DNA of 64,000 bases from Obscuribacter phosphatis_A (GCA_017303615.1 JAFLCK010000011.1:73050-137049); one strand, 5' to 3'; positions 26,442 through 35,905 are shown, counted from the stretch's first letter. Notes: generated by a model from the sequence alone, not told the origin. Made by a program: numbers and translations.

Positions 26442-28622
26442 ATGCGAATTCTGCCCGGCAAACCCTATCCGCTTGGAGCGACCTGGGACGGCATGGGTGT
26501 GAATTTCGCCATTTTTTCAGAACATGCCTCCAAGGTCGAACTCTGCCTCTTTGATTCGCCCGAAAGCAAGCACGAAAGTACCCGTATCGAACTGACCGAA
26601 TACAACAACCAGATTTACCATGTCTATTTAAAAGATATTCGCCCGAACCAAGTCTATGGTTATCGCGTCTACGGTCCCTACGACCCAGAAACCGGCATGC
26701 GCTTCAACCCCAATAAGATATTGGTTGACCCCTATGCTAAATCTATCGTGCGCACAGGCACATGGGACGACAGTCTTTTTGGCTATGAAGTGGGCGCCAA
26801 AACCGCCGACCTTTCTTTCGACGGGCGCGACAGTGCCCCTTATGCTCCACTTTGTGCCGTGGTCGACCAGTCTTTCACCTGGGGCAACGACACACCGCCC
26901 AACACCCCCTGGCACAACACCATAATCTATGAAGCCCATGTCAAAGGCATGACCGCCCTGCATCCTGATATCGACCCCGAACTGCGCGGCACCTATGCTG
27001 CCATGGCTTCGGAGCCGATCATCCGCCATCTGAAAAAACTGGGAGTCACGGCTCTAGAGATTATGCCTATTCATTCTAGAAGCGACAACCAAAATCTGGT
27101 GGAAGCTGGACTGAATAACTATTGGGGCTATAACACCCTCGGCTATTTTGCACCAGATTTGAGATATTCGCACTATAAAGGCGCCACCGAAGAAGTGCGT
27201 GAATTTAAAATGATGGTGAGGGCTTTGCATGCCGCCGGTATCGAAGTGATACTGGATGTGGTGTACAACCATACGGCTGAAGGCAATCACTTAGGTCCCA
27301 CACTTTCTTTCAGAGGAGTGGATAATGCCTCTTACTACCGTGTCGGCGGCGAGAAGACCAAACGCTTTTACATCGATACAACCGGCTGCGGCAACACTCT
27401 CAATATGACCCACCCCAGGGTCTTACAACTAATTATGGACAGCCTGCGCTACTGGGTGCAAGAGATGCATGTGGACGGCTTCCGCTTTGACCTGGCCTCG
27501 GCTCTGGCGCGCGAACTCTACGAAGTCGATAAACTTTCATCTTTCTTTGACATTATTCAGCAAGATCCAGTTATCTCGCAGGTCAAGCTCATTGCCGAAC
27601 CCTGGGATCTTGGAGAAGGCGGCTATCAAGTCGGCAACTTCCCAGTACTCTGGACCGAATGGAACGGACAATATAGAGATACAGTCAGGTCTTTCGTCAA
27701 GGGTGACCAGGGCTTGCTTGGTCAAGTGGCCACTCGTCTAGCCGGTTCATCAGATTTGTATGCCCATAGCGGCCGCAGTCCGCATGCCAGCATCAACTTT
27801 GTCACCTGCCATGACGGCTTTACTCTTAAAGATTTGGTCAGCTATAACCAAAAGCACAATATGGCCAATTTAGAAAACAACCGCGACGGTGAAAACAACA
27901 ATCACAGCTGGAACTGCGGTGCCGAAGGTGAAACCGAAAATGCAAAAGTAAAGGCGATAAGACAAAAGCAAAGAAAGAATCTAATGGCTTTGTTGATGCT
28001 CTCTCTTGGTGTGCCGATGATCTCAGGCGGCGATGAGATAGGCCGGACCCAAAAAGGTAATAACAATGCCTATTGCCAAGACAACGAGATTAGCTGGACC
28101 CACTGGAACCTCAGTGAAGAAGACGAAGATTTTTTGCATTTTGTGCAGAAACTAGCGGCGATTAGACATAGCCAACCGGTTTTGAATCGTCGTAAGTTCT
28201 TTAAAGGTCAGGTGCATGAAGCCATAGCCGACGGGCATGGCCAGGTCAAAGACATAGTCTGGCTCAATCCGGATGGCACCGAAATGGGAGATAAAGACTG
28301 GGATCCCAAACGTCTCTATTTCGGCGTCATGTTCGAAGGTTCCAGTATCGACGACACCGATGAAGACGGGCGCCCGATCGTAGGCTCGACCTTGCTTTTG
28401 ATTTGCAATAGCTATTGGGACGACATCCAATTCACCTTACCGCCCAACCTTGTCTCGAACTATTGGCGTATGTTTGCGCCACAACGCACAGACAAGACCT
28501 GGAAGCTGCATTTCGAGACCTCAGGAAAGCTGAGCCCCAGTTGCTGGCCGCTGCAAAGTTCTTTTAGACTGGAAGGACGCAGTCTAGCCCTCTTTGAACT
28601 GACGGATAAAGAGAGAACTTAA
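26442..28622 (+). CDS. glgX: Glycogen debranching enzyme (GH13 isoamylase type)
   Basis: 726 aa. N-terminal CBM48 (NFAIFSEHASKVELCLFD), then a GH13 barrel with nucleophile D in DGFRFDLASAL (about 348), acid/base E in LIAEPWDLG (about 384) and stabilising D in VTCHDGFTLKDL (about 457). It cleaves alpha-1,6 branches of glycogen or of limit dextrins. GAGGAAAAC directly precedes ATG 26442. It is convergent with glgB and the two stop codons overlap in TTAA. Full length for GlgX/TreX. Confidence 0.95.
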   Translation: MRILPGKPYPLGATWDGMGVNFAIFSEHASKVELCLFDSPESKHESTRIELTEYNNQIYHVYLKDIRPNQVYGYRVYGPYDPETGMRFNPNKILVDPYAKSIVRTGTWDDSLFGYEVGAKTADLSFDGRDSAPYAPLCAVVDQSFTWGNDTPPNTPWHNTIIYEAHVKGMTALHPDIDPELRGTYAAMASEPIIRHLKKLGVTALEIMPIHSRSDNQNLVEAGLNNYWGYNTLGYFAPDLRYSHYKGATEEVREFKMMVRALHAAGIEVILDVVYNHTAEGNHLGPTLSFRGVDNASYYRVGGEKTKRFYIDTTGCGNTLNMTHPRVLQLIMDSLRYWVQEMHVDGFRFDLASALARELYEVDKLSSFFDIIQQDPVISQVKLIAEPWDLGEGGYQVGNFPVLWTEWNGQYRDTVRSFVKGDQGLLGQVATRLAGSSDLYAHSGRSPHASINFVTCHDGFTLKDLVSYNQKHNMANLENNRDGENNNHSWNCGAEGETENAKVKAIRQKQRKNLMALLMLSLGVPMISGGDEIGRTQKGNNNAYCQDNEISWTHWNLSEEDEDFLHFVQKLAAIRHSQPVLNRRKFFKGQVHEAIADGHGQVKDIVWLNPDGTEMGDKDWDPKRLYFGVMFEGSSIDDTDEDGRPIVGSTLLLICNSYWDDIQFTLPPNLVSNYWRMFAPQRTDKTWKLHFETSGKLSPSCWPLQSSFRLEGRSLALFELTDKERT

Positions 28623-30520
28623 TTTACCTTCTTCAAGATCACCACGCCCAGAGGCGGCAAGGTCAAATTGAGCGACTGCTCGCGACCGTGTTTCCAAACC
28701 GGATCGGTATCAAAGCCGCCGCAATTGCCTAGGCCGCTGCCGCCGTACTCGGCTGCATCTGAATTAATTAGCTCTTTATAGAAACCGCTTTCGGGCACAC
28801 CGACGCGATAGTTGAAGCGCGGCAATGGCGTAAAGTTGAGAACGACTACAACCGGCGTACCATGCTTATCTTTGCGCATGAAAGAGAGCACACTCTGCTC
28901 GCCGTCATGGCAATCAATCCACTCAAAACCATTGGGATGACAGTCCATCTCATAGAGAGCCGGTTCATTTCTATATAAGTGATTGAGATCGGCGGTAAAG
29001 CGCGAAAGACCAGCATGAGTACCAAATTCCATTAAGTGCCAGTCAAGACTCTGCGCTTCATTCCATTCAATCCACTGCCCAAACTCACCGCCCATAAAGA
29101 GCAGTTTCTTACCGGGTGTGGTGTATTGATAGCCGAGCAGCAATCTCAAATTGGCGAACTTTTGCCAAGTATCGCCGGGCATCTTGTTGAGAAGCGAACA
29201 TTTACCATGCACCACTTCATCATGCGAAAGAGGCAGAACAAAGTTCTCGGAAGTAGCATACATGGCTCTGAAAGTCAGCTTATCGTGATTGAACTTGCGA
29301 TAAATGGGATCCATCGAAAAATACTTGAGCGTATCATTCATCCAACCCATGTCCCATTTCAAACCAAAACCAAGACCGCCTAAATATGTCGGTCTGGTCA
29401 CCTGGGGCCAAGCCGTCGACTCTTCGGCAATCATCATCACCGAAGGATACTCAAGATAGACTTTCTCATTGAGACGGCGCATAAATTCAATTGCTTCTAT
29501 ATTTTCACGCCCACCATAGTTATTGGGCAACCATTCGCCGTCTTTGCGCGCATAATCGAGATAGAGCATAGATGCCACAGCATCGACCCTAAGACCGTCG
29601 ATGTGATATTTGTCGAACCAAAACATGGCATTGCTCAAAAGAAAATTGCTTACTTCGTAGCGTCCATAATTAAAGACATAGGTGCCCCATTCGCGATGCT
29701 CGCCCTGACGGGGGTCGGCATGTTCATAAAGATGGGTGCCGTCAAAAAGACCGAGGGCATGTCCGTCCCGAGGGAAATGCGCTGGTACCCAGTCGATGAT
29801 CACTCCGATATCAGCCTGGTGCAGGCTATCAATCAGGAACATCAAGTCTTCCGGCGTGCCAAATCTGGAAGTGGCAGCAAAGTAGCCGGTGGTTTGATAA
29901 CCCCAACTACCATCCAGTGGATGCTCTGACACCGGCATCAGCTCCACATGGGTGAAGCCCATTTTCTTAACATATTCGACTATCTGTTCAGCCAGTTCAC
30001 GGTAAGAGAGAAAGGCTTCGCCGCTTCCGCCGCGTCTCCAAGATCCCAAATGCAATTCATAGATTGAAACTGGACTGGCAAGATGGCTCGCGGCATCACG
30101 CTTCTTCATCCATTTCTCGTCGTTCCACTTATGTTTATCGAGCTTGGCCACCACCGAGGCAGTGCGCGGACGCATTTCAGCGGCAAAGCCTACCGGATCG
30201 GTCTTTTCTGCCCGGTAGCCATTTCTACCAGCAACGTAGTATTTATATATTGCACCATCAGTAATACCAGAGACAAAAGTAGTCCATACTCCTGTTTCTC
30301 CCGCTTTCTGCATCAGCCCTTTAGAGGCGTCCCAGTCGTTAAAATCACCGATAACAGAAACCGATTCGGCATTGGGAGCCCAAACAGCAAAGTGCACTCC
30401 TTTCTTGCCGTCTACAGTGAGGGGATGCGCCCCCATCTTTTCGTAAATGCGGTAATGCGAGCCCTCGCAAAAAAGATGGGCATCAAAATCTGAGAAGAAA
30501 GCTCTTGTGCTTGTAGTCAC
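28619..30520 (-). CDS. glgB: 1,4-alpha-glucan branching enzyme
   Basis: 633 aa from GTG 30520. CBM48 (HFAVWAPNAESVSVIGDFNDW), then GH13 barrel with nucleophile in DGLRVDAVASM (about 311), acid/base E in IAEESTAWP (about 366) and D in LSHDEVVHGK (about 434). It introduces alpha-1,6 branches into glycogen. It lacks the extra N-terminal module of long GlgB proteins and so matches the shorter bacterial form. Divergent from gluconokinase with only about 77 nt between starts; faces glgX tail to tail. Confidence 0.97.
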   Translation of the reverse strand: MTTSTRAFFSDFDAHLFCEGSHYRIYEKMGAHPLTVDGKKGVHFAVWAPNAESVSVIGDFNDWDASKGLMQKAGETGVWTTFVSGITDGAIYKYYVAGRNGYRAEKTDPVGFAAEMRPRTASVVAKLDKHKWNDEKWMKKRDAASHLASPVSIYELHLGSWRRGGSGEAFLSYRELAEQIVEYVKKMGFTHVELMPVSEHPLDGSWGYQTTGYFAATSRFGTPEDLMFLIDSLHQADIGVIIDWVPAHFPRDGHALGLFDGTHLYEHADPRQGEHREWGTYVFNYGRYEVSNFLLSNAMFWFDKYHIDGLRVDAVASMLYLDYARKDGEWLPNNYGGRENIEAIEFMRRLNEKVYLEYPSVMMIAEESTAWPQVTRPTYLGGLGFGLKWDMGWMNDTLKYFSMDPIYRKFNHDKLTFRAMYATSENFVLPLSHDEVVHGKCSLLNKMPGDTWQKFANLRLLLGYQYTTPGKKLLFMGGEFGQWIEWNEAQSLDWHLMEFGTHAGLSRFTADLNHLYRNEPALYEMDCHPNGFEWIDCHDGEQSVLSFMRKDKHGTPVVVVLNFTPLPRFNYRVGVPESGFYKELINSDAAEYGGSGLGNCGGFDTDPVWKHGREQSLNLTLPPLGVVILKKVN

Positions 30521-30597
30521 GTGCTCGACCCGTGGTTAAAATTATCAGAACAACTTTATCAGAATCGTACATCTATTGGGGTCATGTACTGGGGACA

Positions 30598-31203
30598 ATG
30601 ATAACTTTTGCAATGCAAGTGGTGGTCATGGGCGTAGCCGGAAGCGGCAAGACCACGGTGGGCAAGGCTCTAGCTGCCCGCCTCGACCTGCCATTTTTTG
30701 ATGCCGACGACTTTCATAGTGAGGCAAACAAGGCAAAAATGGTTAAGGGCATAGCCCTAACCGACGCCGATAGATCTAGCTGGCTGGATGCCTTAGCCAA
30801 GCTCTTGCAAGACAATCAAGCACAGGGCCGGGGCTTGGTTTTGGCAGCTTCTTGCCTAAAGAAGAATTATCGGACCCAGCTATTCAAAGACAAGCCTGAG
30901 GGAATAAAGAAAGCAGGCGAAGCAGTTGAACAATTAAGAGATAAGGCAGAGAGAAAACAGGCTTTGATTAATCTCATCTATCTTGAGAGCGAAAAGGACG
31001 AAATAATGCAAAGACTAGCTAGTCGAAAAGACCATTTTTTTCCAAGCAGTCTCATCGAAAGCCAGTTTCAAACACTTGAGGTACCCGAGCCTGAAGAGAA
31101 TGAAAATATCAATCTCATCAATATCCCCTCCACTCTAGACCTAGAGGCAAAAATCGCAATGGCTGAGACTAAGATTTTGGCTAGGAGCCAGCAATTTGGA
31201 TAA
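30598..31203 (+). CDS. gntK: Gluconokinase
   Basis: 201 aa from ATG 30598 (an internal ATG at 30613 is an alternative; the frame also opens at 30532). P-loop GVAGSGKTT, then FFDADDFHSEANKAKMVKG and LTDADRSSWLDAL, and LKKNYR before a family-typical RLASRKDHFFPSSLIESQF block. It phosphorylates gluconate to 6-phosphogluconate. A Lys/Glu-rich insertion of about 25 residues lies between KKNYRTQLF and the NLIYLE strand. The GGGGA before 30598 is close (3 nt), so the start is uncertain. The stop overlaps the next start by one base (TAATG). Confidence 0.88.
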   Translation: MITFAMQVVVMGVAGSGKTTVGKALAARLDLPFFDADDFHSEANKAKMVKGIALTDADRSSWLDALAKLLQDNQAQGRGLVLAASCLKKNYRTQLFKDKPEGIKKAGEAVEQLRDKAERKQALINLIYLESEKDEIMQRLASRKDHFFPSSLIESQFQTLEVPEPEENENINLINIPSTLDLEAKIAMAETKILARSQQFG

Positions 31204-32939
31204 TGCAAAGAAATAACCTTGATTATCTCAAACAAGTGAAAAGAAAGCGGTCAGCCTCATTTTTGACCGCTATACTCGCTCTAGTCTTTTTCTCAGGATC
31301 TCTTTCAAGCTCACAGCCGGCTCGGGCAGCCAAGTCAAAGATAAAAGAGGAAACCAATTACGCCCCTTGCCTTTCTTGGCCGGCACAAGGAAAGCCAAAA
31401 GCAGTCTTTCTGCTCATTCATGGTCTGGGTCTAGATGCCACTTCTTATGGTGCCTTCGCTAGAGAGATGGCCGGTCAAGGCATCAACTGTTATGCCATCG
31501 ATGTGCGGGGCTTCGGCTCTTGGGCAAGAGCAGCGGGACACGAGCAAGTAGACTTTGATGCCTGCCTGAAAGATATCGAAATCACCTTGCGTTCAATAAG
31601 GGAGAGCAGCAACAACAAAGACCTGCCCCTAATTGTGGTGGGTGAATCAATGGGAGGCGCCATTGCCCTTAGAGCGGCCAGTCTTTACCCCGAACTGATG
31701 ACGGCAGTGATAAGCTCAGTGCCGGCAGCCGAGCGCTTTCAAGAGAAGCGAACCGACCTCAAAGCAGCGCTCGACTTTCTTAAAGGTCCCAATCGACCCT
31801 CCTCTGTTTCAGCATCGATTATCGACCAGGCGTCCACCGACGAAAATCTCAAAACAATGTGGAAATGCGATCCCCTCAGCCGCTTCGACCTATCGCCCCA
31901 TGAACTTTTACAATTTCAACGCTTTATGAATGAGAATCATGAAGCAGCGAAAAGTATTTCAGTGCCGGTGCTTATGTTGCAGGGCTCTAAAGACAAACTG
32001 GTGAAGCCGCAGGGTTCTTACGATCTGTTCAATCGCATCAAATGCGAGAGAAAGATTTTTATCTCTCTGCCAAGTGAGCACTTGATTTTGGAAGAGCAAC
32101 AAACCAAGAGCGATACATTTACCGAAGGAGTGAACTATCTAGTCACAGGCTGGATAAATGCTCTCACACAAGCCGCGAAACCGCAGACAAAAGAGCCTGA
32201 GGCGGCACTGGCCGAACTTGAGAAGAAAGAGGCAGTTCCTGAGCCCCCTCAAATAACCAGTCAGCCGACCGAAACACAAAAAGAACCAGAAAATCCAATC
32301 AAAATAGAAGAAGTCTTGAAAGAGAGCAGCGTCGACCCGCTCGATAAAGAAATGGCTCTTGCCATAGCCGAACTGCGCAAGCAAAACTTTAGTCAAGCTA
32401 AAGAGCTTCTCAAAGGAATCACCGCCACCGAACCGCTCAATTCAGATGCGCATTACTGGCTATCGGCTGCGCTCGCCGCCCTCGGCGAAAACAAGAAAGC
32501 CATAGAAGAACGCAATCTAGCCATGTCCTTACGCAAGCTAAATCCGGGTAATAAGGAGACTTCGGCGCGGGGCAATTATTTGACTGGCAACACCGAGACC
32601 GGTCAGTTCAGCCCCGCTAATGGAGAGATGACGACCGACCCCCAGACCCTTGCCGCAGGCAAGCCCACCGTACTAATTTTTCAGGCGCCCTGGTGTGCCG
32701 AGTGCACCGGCATTGAAGCTGTTTCAGAAGGAATTAAGAAGGCTTATCCGGATCTCAATATTTTTTCAATCAATGTGGACGAGCCTCAAAACAGAAACCT
32801 GGTAAGGTTTTATAAACTGGGCCCGATTCCGTCTTTTGTCTTTCTCAATAGAGACGGCAGCCTTTCGTCGACAGTTATCGGACGTTCGACTTATGCCGGT
32901 CTTTCAGGCGAGTTGAAAAAGATATTTAACCCGCGCTAA
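31203..32939 (+). CDS. Exported alpha/beta hydrolase-TPR-thioredoxin fusion
   Basis: 578 aa. Order: signal peptide (about 18-43, PARAA), alpha/beta hydrolase of the monoacylglycerol-lipase type (LLIHGLGLDATSYGAFA), Pro/Glu linker (about 320-375), TPR repeats (about 380-440), and a thioredoxin domain with active-site WCAEC (about 497-501) and the cis-Pro region GPIPSFVFL. The catalytic triad can be read as S149 (GESMGG), D264 (GSKDKL) and H293 (SEHLIL). Each domain looks complete. The protein should work outside the cytoplasm as an esterase/lipase that also reduces or binds thiols. It is co-translated with gluconokinase, whose role gives no clear hint. Confidence 0.85.
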   Translation: MQRNNLDYLKQVKRKRSASFLTAILALVFFSGSLSSSQPARAAKSKIKEETNYAPCLSWPAQGKPKAVFLLIHGLGLDATSYGAFAREMAGQGINCYAIDVRGFGSWARAAGHEQVDFDACLKDIEITLRSIRESSNNKDLPLIVVGESMGGAIALRAASLYPELMTAVISSVPAAERFQEKRTDLKAALDFLKGPNRPSSVSASIIDQASTDENLKTMWKCDPLSRFDLSPHELLQFQRFMNENHEAAKSISVPVLMLQGSKDKLVKPQGSYDLFNRIKCERKIFISLPSEHLILEEQQTKSDTFTEGVNYLVTGWINALTQAAKPQTKEPEAALAELEKKEAVPEPPQITSQPTETQKEPENPIKIEEVLKESSVDPLDKEMALAIAELRKQNFSQAKELLKGITATEPLNSDAHYWLSAALAALGENKKAIEERNLAMSLRKLNPGNKETSARGNYLTGNTETGQFSPANGEMTTDPQTLAAGKPTVLIFQAPWCAECTGIEAVSEGIKKAYPDLNIFSINVDEPQNRNLVRFYKLGPIPSFVFLNRDGSLSSTVIGRSTYAGLSGELKKIFNPR

Positions 32940-32978
32940 TTCTAAATTTGGGCAGATCCTGCAAAATGGAGGTTTTAC

Positions 32979-32998
32979 CTGAAAACTATAGTTTTCAG
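32979..32998. promoter_or_regulatory. 20-bp perfect palindrome upstream of bestrophin gene
   Basis: CTGAAAACTATAGTTTTCAG reads the same on both strands with no spacer. It lies 40 nt after the hydrolase fusion stop and 45 nt before the bestrophin start. No T-run follows, so a repressor site is more likely than a terminator. Confidence 0.4.
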
Positions 32999-33042
32999 AG
33001 CACTGAAGACCTTCAAAATCAGATATCAAACAGGTGCCAATC

Positions 33043-34101
33043 ATGCCGCCCGCCGATCGCAACGCCGACAAGCAAAGAGAAACCGAATCCACCTTCACCG
33101 GACTCGACTCTTTGCATTCTATGAACAATACGGCGGCGGTGAATGCCCTGGAAGCCACCAAACACAAGCATACTTTCAAGCATGCCATGGGCATTTGGCT
33201 ACATCCTTTCACGCGCTTTCACCAGATACCGGTAGCCAGCCGAGTCTGGGTTTATCTAGCGGTGATGACAGTTTATTGTGTCTTGGTAGAATGGGTAGCC
33301 GGCAGAAACTTCAATTCTAGAGTTATGAAAGAGGCTGGGGCAGCGGCTTTTAGCAGTGCCGTACTTGGTCTACTTCTGGTTTTTCGCACCAATACAGCTT
33401 ATGACCGCTGGTGGGAAGGTCGCAAGCTCTGGGGACAATTGGTCAACGATTCACGCAACCTTTGTCTGAAGATTTATCACTTACACGGGCTGCCTACAAT
33501 CGAGAAAGTAAGACTGGGTGAACTGGTCATCACCTTCGCCTATTCGCTCAAGCACCATCTGCGCAATACAAAACCAAGCCGCAGACTGCCTGGGCTGCAA
33601 GATCTACCCACAGACAAGAACGTCAATATACCTGTTTTTGTGGCCAACAAGATGTTCGATATTGTCTATGAATGGCAAAACAAAGAAAAAATCGACGGCT
33701 TTGCCCGGCTGCAGCTTGATTATCATATGCGCGCCTTTATGGACATACTGGGTGCCTGCGAAAGAATCAAGAATAGTCCGCTGGCCCTTTCATATCGAGC
33801 CTTTATGCGTCAGGGTATTGCCATAAACTTAATTGCCTTGCCCTGGTATGTCTTGCCCGAATTCGAACTGCTCTGGAGTTTGCCGCTCATCTTGATTGGC
33901 GCCTATTTCTTGATCGGTCTTGAACTAATTGCTGAAGACATCGAAGAACCTTTCGGCAAAGACGGCGACGATCTGCCGCTTGATACTATATGTAACACCA
34001 TTCAAAACACAGTCTCAGATATCTTGCCCTTGAAAGATTCTCTAGAATACACAACCAGTCTCAAGGCCCTCCGCGTAGACCCTCTCAAAGAAAGTCCCTG
34101 A
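33043..34101 (+). CDS. Bestrophin-like (UPF0187) ion channel
   Basis: 352 aa from ATG 33043, with AGG 8 nt upstream (GTG 33034 is an alternative). Bestrophin signatures: LLVFRTNTAYDRWWEGRK after the second helix and the C-terminal GLELIAEDIEEPFGKDGDDLPLD. Four hydrophobic segments fit the pentameric anion/cation channel fold. Bacterial homologs conduct monovalent cations or anions. A 60-residue His/Lys/Arg-containing cytoplasmic N-terminus precedes TM1. Only 1 nt separates it from the downstream TonB-C/TPR gene, suggesting an operon. Confidence 0.9.
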   Translation: MPPADRNADKQRETESTFTGLDSLHSMNNTAAVNALEATKHKHTFKHAMGIWLHPFTRFHQIPVASRVWVYLAVMTVYCVLVEWVAGRNFNSRVMKEAGAAAFSSAVLGLLLVFRTNTAYDRWWEGRKLWGQLVNDSRNLCLKIYHLHGLPTIEKVRLGELVITFAYSLKHHLRNTKPSRRLPGLQDLPTDKNVNIPVFVANKMFDIVYEWQNKEKIDGFARLQLDYHMRAFMDILGACERIKNSPLALSYRAFMRQGIAINLIALPWYVLPEFELLWSLPLILIGAYFLIGLELIAEDIEEPFGKDGDDLPLDTICNTIQNTVSDILPLKDSLEYTTSLKALRVDPLKESP

Positions 34102-34102
34102 T

Positions 34103-34972
34103 ATGTCTACAAAACTAAAGAGTTTACTTCTCCTTCTCAATCTTGTTTTTTGGCTCGGGGCGCCAAGCTGGGCATTAAGCGAAGCAGAAATAGATGAAGT
34201 TCTCACAGCCGCCGAAGACAAGCTTTCCTCCACCTGGGCGCGCTTGCAGTATCCTCAAAGTCTCTCAGTTTCGGTGCAATTTATGCTTTTGCCAGACGGC
34301 GGCTACAGCGGGGCTGCCGTGGTCGGTTCTTGCGGCAACAAATCAGTCGACCAACAAGCAATTAACGCTGTCGACAGTGCCGTTCCTTTCCGGCGCTTTT
34401 CCGACAGCCCCTTTCTTGTTATCGCCACTTTCGATACCAAAAGAGATCGGGTCACCTGCGGCATGCCCGGCAAAGGACGCGGTTCATCTAAAGCCGACAA
34501 GAAAATCGCCATCCAAAAGAAGTATCATCAGAACGCCATTAGCATTGTCCTCGATAGAATAGGCAAAGCTGAAAAGGTCATGGGCAAAGACGACATTCGT
34601 CTCTTTGAGAGTTTCTTTTTTTTGGGCGGCGAGTATAAGAAGCTCAAAGACTACAGCAAAAGCGAAGAAGCCTACAATCGAGCCCTCAATATATTGAGCA
34701 AAGCCAAAGCAGCCACTGAAGCACAAAAAGCAAAAGTGCTTGTCGCTCTGGGCGAAATGTACTTAGACAAAGGCGATACACAAAATCGAGAGAATCGAGA
34801 AAAGGCAGAGGCGCTCTTCAAAGAAGTGACCGAAATGAAAGAGCCAGGCAAGGAAGCCCTGGCGAGCGCCCTAGAAAACCAAGCGAAGCTGCTCTACAAA
34901 GACGGTAAAGCAAAGGATGCTGAACCCTTATATGCTCGCATCAAAGAGCTAAGAGCCAAAACTAATCAATAA
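34103..34972 (+). CDS. Secreted protein with TonB-C-like domain and TPRs
   Basis: 289 aa. Signal peptide (about 5-24, PSWALS). Residues 50-105 (VSVQFMLLPDGGYSGAAVV ... QAINAVDSAVPF) follow the pattern of the TonB C-terminal domain (energy-transducing or stand-alone periplasmic form). TPR repeats follow (about 150-285). Such proteins without a TonB membrane anchor are common in this kind of genome but unassigned. A 9-bp tandem duplication (about 34784-34801) encodes RENREK. Follows the bestrophin gene with a 1-nt gap. Confidence 0.7.
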   Translation: MSTKLKSLLLLLNLVFWLGAPSWALSEAEIDEVLTAAEDKLSSTWARLQYPQSLSVSVQFMLLPDGGYSGAAVVGSCGNKSVDQQAINAVDSAVPFRRFSDSPFLVIATFDTKRDRVTCGMPGKGRGSSKADKKIAIQKKYHQNAISIVLDRIGKAEKVMGKDDIRLFESFFFLGGEYKKLKDYSKSEEAYNRALNILSKAKAATEAQKAKVLVALGEMYLDKGDTQNRENREKAEALFKEVTEMKEPGKEALASALENQAKLLYKDGKAKDAEPLYARIKELRAKTNQ

Positions 34973-35011
34973 TAGATTTAGCCACTATTACTAATAGAAT
35001 CAGTCCGTAAT

Positions 35012-35767
35012 CTATAGAGATTCGAGACTATCTCTCTTATAGTCGTTTTCTAGCTTGTCACGCATATATGCCTCATCTATTTCAGCCTTAAGGCGAGCCT
35101 TTTTCTCATCGGCATCGGTCTGAAACAGCCAGCCGCAAAGAGGCAGGGCTAGAGCAAGACCAAAAATCTGCGCCCCAACAAAAGGTAAAACCGAAGCCGG
35201 GGCAATACCGGTCAAAGTATCGGTAAAGATGCGGGCGATGGTCACAGCCGGATTAGCAAAACATGTAGAAGAAGTGAAATAAATGGCACCAAGCACATAG
35301 GCGCTGATGGCAGCCGGCTGACTTTCAGGTCTGCTCTTGCCCGAGCCGAAAATAACCATGAGCAGACCGGCACTGGCAACTACCTCGCCAAGCAAAAGGG
35401 GCAGACCGCTGCGCACTGTCTGTGAAACAGTCAAAGCCGGCAGGTCGAACATCAAATTAGTCACCAAAACGCCGCAAATACCGCCCAAAATCTGGCTCAA
35501 AACATAAAGGGGCAGTTCTTTCCAGGCGAACTCGCCGCGCAGGGCTAAAGCTGTGGTCACCAGGGGGTTGAAGTGAGCCGATATAGAAGAGAAGGTATTG
35601 ATTAGGGCAAAGAGAACCGCCCCGGTAGAAATCGCCACACAGAGCACAGAAAGGGCAACATTGCCCATATCGAGCTTATGAGCGAGGATGCCCGAGCCGA
35701 CAACAACGGCAAGCAAAAAGGCGGTGCCCAAGAACTCACACACCAAGGCTCTGGCTCTATCTTGCAT
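35012..35767 (-). CDS. Aquaporin/MIP-family channel with one altered NPA motif
   Basis: 251 aa from ATG 35767, which has ATGAGGA 5-8 nt upstream; an ATG at 35779 is open but has a poorer site. Six membrane helices in the MIP layout. The first pore motif reads HFNPLVTTAL (NPL instead of NPA), the second CFANPAVTIAR (NPA). Substrates of this family include water, glycerol and arsenite; the altered first loop makes assignment unsafe. A charged C-terminal tail (from about residue 220) is helical. Convergent with 34103; divergent from the EVE gene. Confidence 0.85.
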   Translation of the reverse strand: MQDRARALVCEFLGTAFLLAVVVGSGILAHKLDMGNVALSVLCVAISTGAVLFALINTFSSISAHFNPLVTTALALRGEFAWKELPLYVLSQILGGICGVLVTNLMFDLPALTVSQTVRSGLPLLLGEVVASAGLLMVIFGSGKSRPESQPAAISAYVLGAIYFTSSTCFANPAVTIARIFTDTLTGIAPASVLPFVGAQIFGLALALPLCGWLFQTDADEKKARLKAEIDEAYMRDKLENDYKRDSLESL

Positions 35768-35805
35768 ATCTGTCCTCATTTGCTTTGCCGTCTCTAGCTA
35801 AGGCC

Positions 35806-35825
35806 TTGAATTTTACAAAATTCAA
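35806..35825. promoter_or_regulatory. Inverted repeat upstream of aquaporin gene
   Basis: TTGAATTTTACAAAATTCAA: 9-bp perfect arms around AC, 39-58 nt upstream of the aquaporin start, in the divergent aquaporin/EVE intergenic region. Position suits an operator; no -35/-10 pair with good spacing could be fixed. Confidence 0.35.
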
Positions 35826-35905
35826 CCTGAAAGCACCTTAAACACCGAAAGCCCCCAACCCATATAAACTTTGAAGCGGTAGAAAAGTTAGCGGAAAGAA
35901 CCATT

